From assembly GCF_005869855.1 (NCBI RefSeq), contig NZ_SZNH01000033.1:53839-87249 (forward strand): DNA of 33,411 nucleotides. The letters are read 5' to 3'. Positions 8,483 to 14,925 of the stretch are shown piece after piece; position 1 is the stretch's first letter, and every line of letters begins with the position of its first letter. Origin of the DNA: Nostoc sp. PA-18-2419. Its GTDB lineage: Bacteria; Cyanobacteriota; Cyanobacteriia; Cyanobacteriales; Nostocaceae. The position numbers were made by a program, and so were the translations under genes. Below the pieces are notes generated by a model, which was not told the origin of the DNA, ran no database searches, and saw nothing but the letters and a program-made list of their open reading frames with translations.

Positions 8483-8566
8483 CAAATTTCAGGGCTCCCA
8501 AACTAGGACTGGGAACGAAATTAGTCTAGGAAAGAGTATAACTCATACAACCAGGACTTAAAACTC

Positions 8567-9763
8567 ATGGGATTAGTCAAAAATATATCAATCGGCATTC
8601 TCGGTACTGGCTTCATGGTATTGGTAACAGGAGCTCAAGCCAAGGCTGTAACATTAACCTACGACAGAAGTATCGGTAGCCCAGGCTTTGGACCTGGACA
8701 GCTTTTTGTGCCCCAAGGCATAGCGGTGGATGACCAAGGGAATACCTACGTAGCTAACGGACGCGGAGTTAACCCGGATGGTACTCCTAATTTCAACCTC
8801 GGTGACAAAATTGAAAAATTTAGTCCTAGCGGTGAGTATATTGGAGCAATTGGCTCCGGGGGCACAGGACCTGGACAGTTTGACGAGCCAACAACTGTAG
8901 ACTTTAATCCTGTAACAGGGGATCTGTATGCAGGTGATGTTTACAACAACCGCATCAATCAATTCGATTCTCAGGGTAACTTTATTAGATCCTTTGCAAA
9001 TGGAGAATTTACCGGTCTGATTCAAGGTAGGCTTTTCTTTGGACCATCTGGTGTGACATTTGACAAAGCTGGCAACGTGTACGTTGGTGATTTTAACGGT
9101 GAAAGAATCTTTAAATTCACACCAGACGGACAGCAAATTGGTGTCATTGGTGGCACCACTGGCACTGCACTTGGAGAATTCCAAGGTGTAGCCGGTACAA
9201 GAATTTCCCCAGTTAGTGGAAATATCTATGTAGCTGACCAGTATAACAACCGCGTTCAAGTACTCGATCCAAATGGTAAACCTCTGTACGCATTTGGTTC
9301 AGCAGGTAGCGGACCTGGACAGCTTCTTCAGCCAATTGGCATCGAAGTGGACGACCAAGAGAATGTCTATGTAGCTGATTCTATCAATAGCCGCGTTCAG
9401 GTATTTGATAAAAACGGTAAGTTTCTGACTTCCTACGGTCAACCCGCCCTAGATGCATCAGGCAACCTAGTCCCACCTCCAGCATTAACTGGTCCTCCTT
9501 TTGGTAATCCCCTCGACCTCACTCCTGGCAGATTTAACTGGACGGGTGGGACAGCCCTTAAAGATGGCAAGCTTTATGTGGGCGATTTCTTCCAAGGTCG
9601 CGTTCAAGTGTTAAATGTAGAAGGCACAACTCAAGTACCTGAACCTAGTTCAGCATTGGGTTTAGCATTACTCGGACTTGGGGCTGCTACCGTCACCTTG
9701 CGGAAACGTGGGCAACAAAAGCCAGTCTTGAGTTTAGAGAAGGAACTGCAAAAACAGTGCTAA
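8567..9763 (+). CDS. scyF: ScyF, exported six-bladed NHL-repeat protein with PEP-CTERM tail
   Basis: The 398-aa protein has a signal peptide (MGLVKNISIGILGTGFMVLV, cleavage near AQA). Six NHL blades follow, recognisable by recurring GPGQ...PxGIxxDxxGNxYVAD-x-xNNRVQ patterns: FVPQGIAVDDQGNTYVAN, FDEPTTVDFNPVTGDLYAGD, GPSGVTFDKAGNVYVGD, GTRISPVSGNIYVADQYNNR, QPIGIEVDDQENVYVADS and ALKDGKLYVGDFFQGRVQV. That matches a closed six-bladed propeller. The C-terminus has VPEP (357-360), a glycine/leucine-rich hydrophobic run and LRKRGQQK, a PEP-CTERM signal. It is only distantly related to ScyD/E. Its function in the cluster is unknown; an extracytoplasmic scaffold or late-step role is inferred. Confidence 0.9.
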   Translation: MGLVKNISIGILGTGFMVLVTGAQAKAVTLTYDRSIGSPGFGPGQLFVPQGIAVDDQGNTYVANGRGVNPDGTPNFNLGDKIEKFSPSGEYIGAIGSGGTGPGQFDEPTTVDFNPVTGDLYAGDVYNNRINQFDSQGNFIRSFANGEFTGLIQGRLFFGPSGVTFDKAGNVYVGDFNGERIFKFTPDGQQIGVIGGTTGTALGEFQGVAGTRISPVSGNIYVADQYNNRVQVLDPNGKPLYAFGSAGSGPGQLLQPIGIEVDDQENVYVADSINSRVQVFDKNGKFLTSYGQPALDASGNLVPPPALTGPPFGNPLDLTPGRFNWTGGTALKDGKLYVGDFFQGRVQVLNVEGTTQVPEPSSALGLALLGLGAATVTLRKRGQQKPVLSLEKELQKQC

Positions 9764-9768
9764 ATAAT

Positions 9769-9985
9769 TACTAATTCGTAATACTCACCTCCAGCGAGAA
9801 GCAAGCTACGTAATTCGTAATTTGTAATTTGTAATTAAAAAGGGTATAGCAGCTCAGACGCTCATTTGTAATTCAGTGGTGAATAAGACAGTGGAGAGTT
9901 CAGCCGCTACCACTGATTGTAATTACGAATATATAACTTGCTTCTCACACTCAGGTAAGTATTACAAATTACGAATTACAAACAA
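9769..9985. repeat. Pair of inverted ~60-bp repeats between scyF and the glycosyltransferase gene
   Basis: The left arm (about 9769-9835) and the right arm (about 9918-9985) are inverted copies. TAATTCGTAATTTGTAAT at 9811-9828 is the exact complement of ATTACAAATTACGAATTA at 9961-9978. Reading the right arm on the minus strand also reproduces the left arm's ACTCACCT and GAGAAGCAAG blocks. The arms are padded with TTCGTAA/TTTGTAA heptamers and flank about 80 bp of unique sequence. This fits an STRR-decorated foldback element; no transposase is present. Confidence 0.6.
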
Positions 9986-10052
9986 GGGAAATAAAAACTG
10001 GGCAACACAACAAAGCCAACATTATCAAGGTGCTTCCGGGGATTAAGAGCTT

Positions 10053-11342
10053 ATGCACATTCTGATTTATTCATACAACTATTCTCCAGAGCCAATTGGT
10101 ATTGCACCTTTGATGACTGAACTAGCAGAAGGGTTAGTCAAACGAGGTCACCAAGTGCGGGTGATTACGGGTATGCCTAACTATCCTCAGCGTCAGATTT
10201 ATGATGAGTATCGGGGTAAATTATACGTTACTGAAGAAAAAAATGGTGTTACGATTGAGCGTTGTTATCTGCGAATTAAGTCCAAACCTAATCTCGTAGA
10301 CCGCTTACTCCTAGAGTTGAGTTTTGTGTTTACAAGTTTCCCACAAGCCCTTAAAGGCAAACGGCCTGATGTCATTCTCTTAACAGTGCCGCCGCTATTG
10401 ATTTCTTTACCTGCAATCTTACTTGGTTGGTTATACAACTGCCCAGTAGTGCTGAATGTGCAAGATATCCTTCCGGAAGCTGCCGTGCGTGTTGGGTTAA
10501 TAAAAAATAAGTTCATGATTAGAACTTTGGAAGTTATTGAAAAATTTGTCTACCAAACTGCACATACTATTAGTGTGATTGCCGATGGCTTTGTAGATAA
10601 TTTAATAAATAAAAGTGTACCTGCTAATAAAATTGCCTGTATTCCAAATTGGGTAAATTTAAATTTTATCCGCCCTTTTCCAAAGGAAAATAACTCTTGG
10701 AGAGCTACTCATCAACTTGATGATAAATTTGTTGTACTTTATTCAGGTAATATTGCCTTAACGCAAGGTTTAGAGACAGTAGTTGAAGCAGCAGCTTGCT
10801 TGCGTCATATCAAAGAAATTGCCTTTGTCATCGCCGGAGAATCCGAAGCCCTGAAAACGTTGCAAAAACATTGTCTTACTTATGGGGCAGATAACGTATT
10901 ACTGCTGCCATTGGAAGAACGAGAAAAACTACCGCAAATGTTAGCAGGCGCAGATGTGGGGTTGATTGTGCAAAAACGGAATGTAATTTCCTTTAATATG
11001 CCTTCTAAAATACCATTGCTGTTAGCCAGTGGTCGCCCGATTGTAGGTTCAGTTCCCGCCAGTGGTACTGCTGCCAAAGCTATCAAACAAAGTGGTGGCG
11101 GCATGATTGTTGAGCCAGAGTCAGCAGATGCTTTGGCAACTGCGGTACTAGATTTATATAAGCATCCAAAACTGGCAGCCCAATTAGGACAAAAAGGAAG
11201 AAAGTTTGCAGTAGAAAACTATTGCTTTGAGCAAGCGATGGATCGGTATGAAGAATTATTTTCTGATGCGATCGCCAATAAAACATCAACTTTGGATATT
11301 TTACCTGAATTGAGTTCTCAAGAATCACTTGTTGATATTTGA
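10053..11342 (+). CDS. Glycosyltransferase family 4 (WcaI-like)
   Basis: The 429-aa GT-B glycosyltransferase begins MHILIYSYNYSPEPIGIAP. The opening, the following GHQVRVITGMPNYP block and ILPEAAVRVGLI resemble E. coli WcaI, a colanic-acid glycosyltransferase. The C-terminal nucleotide-sugar domain has YSGNIALTQGLETVVEAA and SKIPLLLASGRPIVGSVP followed by GGGMIVEPES, the family's acidic donor-site region. There is no signal peptide; a hydrophobic patch near 120-135 may touch the membrane. It sits between scyF and tyrA on the same strand, as in other scytonemin clusters. Possible roles are sheath polysaccharide synthesis or glycosylation of a pigment precursor; the sequence does not decide. 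Confidence 0.8.
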   Translation: MHILIYSYNYSPEPIGIAPLMTELAEGLVKRGHQVRVITGMPNYPQRQIYDEYRGKLYVTEEKNGVTIERCYLRIKSKPNLVDRLLLELSFVFTSFPQALKGKRPDVILLTVPPLLISLPAILLGWLYNCPVVLNVQDILPEAAVRVGLIKNKFMIRTLEVIEKFVYQTAHTISVIADGFVDNLINKSVPANKIACIPNWVNLNFIRPFPKENNSWRATHQLDDKFVVLYSGNIALTQGLETVVEAAACLRHIKEIAFVIAGESEALKTLQKHCLTYGADNVLLLPLEEREKLPQMLAGADVGLIVQKRNVISFNMPSKIPLLLASGRPIVGSVPASGTAAKAIKQSGGGMIVEPESADALATAVLDLYKHPKLAAQLGQKGRKFAVENYCFEQAMDRYEELFSDAIANKTSTLDILPELSSQESLVDI

Positions 11343-11384
11343 AAATTGTGGGCTGGGGACTAGGAACTGGGAGTATATAGATTT

Positions 11385-11572
11385 ATAGCAGTTTGCTTTT
11401 CAAGTAAGGTATGAAATCCAGGACTCACGCATCACATATACAAAGTTTCTGCTTTCTACCTTCTGACTTGAAAAAAAGTATGGGGTGTGGGGTATACAGG
11501 AAGAAACTTTTTTCATCAGGACTGCCTGAAAACCTGTAATTCTGTACTTCATAGAAACGAAAACTGCTGTAT
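11385..11572. mobile_element. Candidate MITE (about 188 bp) upstream of tyrA
   Basis: The element is bounded by inverted ends. AGCAGTTT (11387-11394, within TATAGCAGTTTGC) matches AAACTGCT (11561-11568, within GAAAACTGCTGTATA). TA dinucleotides lie at both edges. Internally, TTTTCAAGT-AAGGTA (11397-11411) is complemented imperfectly by TACCTT-ctg-ACTTGAAAA (11457-11474). The 13-mer TACAGCAGTTTTC of the right end (minus strand, 11559-11571) recurs exactly at 25863-25875. Size, inverted ends, TA edges and lack of coding suggest a non-autonomous transposable element. It ends about 55 bp before tyrA and may carry or disrupt its promoter. Confidence 0.5.
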
Positions 11573-11627
11573 ATAATGCCCAACACGCAATTCTAGAGCA
11601 AAGCGACCTTTACAAGATGACTGACTT

Positions 11628-12710
11628 ATGAGCTTAGAGAAGCTTAAAAAAACTGACCAAAGCTTGATCGCTCTACTTAGCGATCGCCGATCATTATTAG
11701 CAGCATCAGAACTTCCTTCTTTAGATGAACAACTGGCTGATGTGGCTCCCCTACTCGCCGAAGCTGGTATTCCTGAGTCTGTTTGGGCAAGTATACTCAA
11801 CAGTTGTCATGCCATTACCCCTAAATCTGCATCAGTAAATCCTGTCATACCTCGACAAATTACAATCGTCGGTGGACGTGGCAGGATGGGAAGATTATTC
11901 AAAGAGCAACTTTCGCTAGTAGGTCACAATGTTAGCGTTCTCGAACACGAGGATTGGGAGGATGCACAGCAATTGTTGAGTCAGGCAGAGTTAGTTTTAG
12001 TAAGCGTTCCCATTGAATATACAGTTGATGTTATCAAGCGTGCAGCTAAATACCTTGCCCCAACTACAGCTTTGTGTGACATCACCAGCATTAAAACCCA
12101 GCCAACTCTAGCAATGCTCGAATATCATTCAGGCCCAGTTATGGGCTTACATCCGATGTTTGGGCCAAATATCAAATCGTTTTGCGGACAAAAAGTAATA
12201 ATTTGTCCAGGGCGCAACGATGATTCATTTGAATGGTTTTTAGACTTGATTAAAAGTCAAGGTGGAGAGTTAATTGTTTGTACGCCTGAAGAACACGACC
12301 AAATAATGGTGATTGTTCAAGCAACACAGCACTTCTGTAGATTTAGTCTTGGTGTTTTCTTGGCACATTCAAGAATTGATATAGAACAGAGTTTAACAAT
12401 GTCAACTCCTAATTATCGTCAAGAAATTGAAATTGTTAAACGTTTGTTTTCTCAAAACCCTCATTTATGTGTGGATATTATGCTAGCTTCAGAAGAAAGG
12501 TGTAATACAATTAGCTTTTTAGCTAATACTTATAGCCGTTTAGCAAGACTGGTAGTCAGTAAAGATAAAGAGGCATTAATTCAAGAATTTGAAAATACTC
12601 AAAGCTTTTTTACTGAAAAAATCAAAACTTTTCTCCAACCTATAAATAAAATTTCTCAAACAGTTTCACGAGATTTTCAACCACAAATACAGACAAATAT
12701 TAGCATTTGA
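11628..12710 (+). CDS. tyrA: TyrA, prephenate dehydrogenase of the E. coli T-protein type with degenerate chorismate mutase domain
   Basis: The 360-aa NAD-dependent enzyme converts prephenate to 4-hydroxyphenylpyruvate, the second ScyA substrate. It aligns along its full length with E. coli bifunctional TyrA: VGGRGRMGRLF (81-91), VSVPIEYT, DITSIK and GLHPMFGP with the catalytic histidine (H175), then EHDQ...QATQHF. The first ~60 residues match the AroQ chorismate-mutase domain but are shortened. Only the arginine equivalent to the second active-site position (in SDRRSLL) is evident; the first arginine, the lysine and the Arg-Glu pair are missing, so mutase activity is doubtful. Start is ATG with no strong ribosome site. 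dsbA-like follows 12 bp downstream. Most cyanobacteria use a different, arogenate-type TyrA, so this copy appears specialised and possibly acquired. Confidence 0.9.
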   Translation: MSLEKLKKTDQSLIALLSDRRSLLAASELPSLDEQLADVAPLLAEAGIPESVWASILNSCHAITPKSASVNPVIPRQITIVGGRGRMGRLFKEQLSLVGHNVSVLEHEDWEDAQQLLSQAELVLVSVPIEYTVDVIKRAAKYLAPTTALCDITSIKTQPTLAMLEYHSGPVMGLHPMFGPNIKSFCGQKVIICPGRNDDSFEWFLDLIKSQGGELIVCTPEEHDQIMVIVQATQHFCRFSLGVFLAHSRIDIEQSLTMSTPNYRQEIEIVKRLFSQNPHLCVDIMLASEERCNTISFLANTYSRLARLVVSKDKEALIQEFENTQSFFTEKIKTFLQPINKISQTVSRDFQPQIQTNISI

Positions 12711-12722
12711 AGCACAAAAACT

Positions 12723-13370
12723 ATGCTGATAGACATCTTTCACGATACCGTTTGTCCCTGGTGCAAAATCGGGACAAAGCATTTGTTTGATGCACTAGCA
12801 CAATGGCAAAAACAAGAAGTAGATATCCGCTGGCATCCCTTTATTCTTGACAATACAGTTCCTGCTGACGGGTACGAATTTCGCAGTTTTATGCAAAATA
12901 GAAAAGGCATCAAAGCAAAAGAACTGCAATATCTGTTTGATTCTACACAATATGCAGGTAAGGCGGCTGGAGTCAAGCTAGATTTTGAAAAAATCCGTTT
13001 GGCTGTGAATACTAAGCTTTCGCATCGATTGATTACACTTGCACCAGCAAAGGTTAAAAATAATGTTGTAGAAGCCATTTATAAAGCTTACTTTGAAGAC
13101 GGTTTGAACATTGGAGATATTGACGTTCTAATTGCTATAGGTAGAGCTTATCAAATGGATTCTCGGGAATTACGGCTGCAATTGAGCGATGATGCCGCGA
13201 TTAAAGCTTTTGTAGTTGAATCGATATTTGCTTACCCCAATGGCATCAACAGCGTGCCGTTCTTCATCATCAATAATAAAGTCAAAATAAATGGTTCTCA
13301 GTCAGTAGAAACATTTCTTGAAGCTTTGAATCGTGCCGCACTTTTGGAGATATCAGCAAAAATATGGTAG
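12723..13370 (+). CDS. DsbA/FrnE-like thioredoxin-fold oxidoreductase
   Basis: The 215-aa thioredoxin-fold protein has the redox motif CPWC at 11-14 (TVCPWCKIG), an alpha-helical insertion (about 65-175) and the cis-proline region SVPFFIIN (about 187-194). This layout is that of the DsbA-like FrnE / 2-hydroxychromene-2-carboxylate isomerase group. No signal peptide or membrane segment is present, so it should stay in the cytoplasm, unlike classical DsbA. It lies 12 bp after tyrA, and its last codons overlap the aroB-like start by 7 bp, indicating translational coupling. In the cluster it could reduce, isomerise or protect a pathway intermediate, or serve as a thiol oxidant; substrate unknown. 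Confidence 0.85.
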   Translation: MLIDIFHDTVCPWCKIGTKHLFDALAQWQKQEVDIRWHPFILDNTVPADGYEFRSFMQNRKGIKAKELQYLFDSTQYAGKAAGVKLDFEKIRLAVNTKLSHRLITLAPAKVKNNVVEAIYKAYFEDGLNIGDIDVLIAIGRAYQMDSRELRLQLSDDAAIKAFVVESIFAYPNGINSVPFFIINNKVKINGSQSVETFLEALNRAALLEISAKIW

Positions 13371-14587
13371 TTGACATCAAACAAAAAAGTAGATTCAATC
13401 TACAACCAATTAATCAACGTGTTTCGGTTACTTTTAACTACGGAGTTTACTTCACCCAAAATTTATTTGAATTAAAAAATCCTACCTTAGCCCAAGCGAT
13501 TACAGCAGATGGAGAGACAAAGCCAAAGAAAGTAGTCGCAGTAATAGACGCAGGAATATTGCAGTTTCAACCTGAATTGGTTAAGCAATTAGTAGCCTAT
13601 ACCCAGTTTTATGCAGAGATACTAGCGATCGCCGCTCAACCAATGATAATTTCCGGAGGAGAAGCTGCTAAAAACGATCCCACTTTGTTAGAGGAAATTC
13701 ACCAACTAATTGAAGCAGCCGGATTATGTCGCCATTCCTATGTGTTAGCCATCGGCGGTGGGGCTGTGTTGGATTTGGTAGGATATGCTGCTGCAACTGC
13801 TCACCGAGGAATTCGCCTGATTCGGATTCCGACGACTGTGTTAGCCCAAAATGATTCTGGGGTTGGAGTCAAAAACGGCATCAATGCTTTTGGTAAAAAG
13901 AACTTTCTGGGTACGTTTGCGCCACCTTATGCAGTTATAAACGATTCTGCCTTTTTGACAACCCTAGACGATCGCGATTGGCGTTGTGGAATTGCAGAAG
14001 CAATCAAAGTGGCGCTAATTAAGGATGCTAACTTTTTTGATTTTATCCAGTCTCACACCACAGCCCTTGGCCAGCGAGACATGGAGACTATGCAACAGAT
14101 CGTTTATCGTTGCGCCCAGTTACACTTAGAACACATTGCTAATAGCGGCGATCCTTTTGAAATGGGTTCCTCTCGTCCCCTGGATTTTGGACATTGGGCG
14201 GCTCATAAACTGGAGCATTTGACAAATTATCGCTTGCGTCATGGCGAAGCAGTGGCGATCGGGATTGCTTTGGATAGCACCTATTCCTATTTATTAGGAC
14301 TGCTGGATTGCTCAGATTGGCAACGGATAATGAATACTTTATCAGCTTTGGGTTTCACGTTGTATGTGCCAGAACTAGCTCAAAAGTTATCACAACCGGA
14401 ACATCCTGATTGTCTATTTCGAGGTTTAACCGAGTTCCGCGAACATTTGGGTGGAGAATTAACTTTAACGCTGTTACAAGGCATTGGAAAAAGAATAGAA
14501 GTTCACAAAGTAGATTTGTCTTTGTACGGGCAAGCAATATCGTTGTTGTGCGAGTTTTACAATACCTCTTGGGAAGAACCACAGTAG
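13364..14587 (+). CDS. aroB: AroB-like sugar phosphate cyclase (annotated 3-dehydroquinate synthase; EboD-like active site)
   Basis: The 407-aa protein is of the 3-dehydroquinate synthase superfamily: NAD-binding GGGAVLDLVG (131-140), PTTVLAQNDSGVGVKNG (156-172), AEAIK (211-215) and HGEAVAIG (293-300). Several blocks depart from standard AroB. The usual LNFGHTFGH is RPLDFGHWAAHKLE (271-284), the D-E-x-E segment is GDPFEMGS (262-269), and SSVGGKTG is SGVGVKNG. It is also longer than the ~360 aa of housekeeping AroB, with an N-terminal extension. These features recall the AroB-like EboD of the ebo gene set, which is linked to scytonemin export. It may make dehydroquinate for the dedicated shikimate flux, or a different cyclitol. 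It overlaps the preceding gene by 7 bp. Confidence 0.8.
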   Translation: MVVDIKQKSRFNLQPINQRVSVTFNYGVYFTQNLFELKNPTLAQAITADGETKPKKVVAVIDAGILQFQPELVKQLVAYTQFYAEILAIAAQPMIISGGEAAKNDPTLLEEIHQLIEAAGLCRHSYVLAIGGGAVLDLVGYAAATAHRGIRLIRIPTTVLAQNDSGVGVKNGINAFGKKNFLGTFAPPYAVINDSAFLTTLDDRDWRCGIAEAIKVALIKDANFFDFIQSHTTALGQRDMETMQQIVYRCAQLHLEHIANSGDPFEMGSSRPLDFGHWAAHKLEHLTNYRLRHGEAVAIGIALDSTYSYLLGLLDCSDWQRIMNTLSALGFTLYVPELAQKLSQPEHPDCLFRGLTEFREHLGGELTLTLLQGIGKRIEVHKVDLSLYGQAISLLCEFYNTSWEEPQ

Positions 14588-14624
14588 GGCTACTGCTTCA
14601 TTTTATTCTTCCCTTTGAGGGAGG
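14582..14624 (+). terminator. Two small hairpins at the end of aroB-like
   Basis: CAGTAGGGCTACTG (14582-14595) is a tight dyad containing the stop codon. CTTCCCT-TTG-AGGGAGG (14608-14624) forms a 7-bp stem with one G-T pair. No U-run follows, so this is a weak terminator candidate separating the aroB-like gene from the trpE leader. Confidence 0.35.
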
Positions 14625-14791
14625 CGGATAATTTCAAATAGTGTTCTTAGTGAAAGTACTAGAGAAACCCAATAAAAAGCTAATAAATTGACACCTCATC
14701 GAAAAATTATTCAATGTACTGTCTGCGGCAAATCTAGTACTCTTAAATCAGAAACAAAAACTTTTTAATTACATCTTTTAATTCCCAAATA

Positions 14792-14853
14792 TGCGGATTT
14801 ATAGAGGTTTAATTAGATAGGCATTAACTTATCTAAATTATCCTTGATCCGCA
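14792..14853 (+). promoter_or_regulatory. Nested stem-loop in the trpE leader region
   Basis: Two dyads are nested. Outer arms TGCGGAT (14792-14798) and ATCCGCA (14847-14853) are perfect complements. Inner arms TTAGATA (14813-14819) and TATCTAA (14830-14836) are also perfect, with a 10-base loop. The 62-nt structure ends about 70 bp before the trpE ATG. The 338-bp gap contains no short frame rich in Trp codons, so classical trp attenuation is not supported. Protein- or RNA-based control is possible. Confidence 0.5.
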
Positions 14854-14925
14854 GATAGTTACTAATAAGGATTAATAGCTTTTGACTGATGACAGACTCA
14901 TAACTATCTCTATGAGAAATTAGCC

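Noticed and set aside
8654-9259. 201-codon minus-strand frame inside scyF
   Set aside because: Antisense to a clear NHL-repeat gene; the repeated codons of the propeller keep the other strand open. No recognisable domain.
14588-14925. Classical trp attenuator with leader peptide
   Set aside because: No short frame with consecutive Trp codons is present before trpE, although a nested stem-loop exists.
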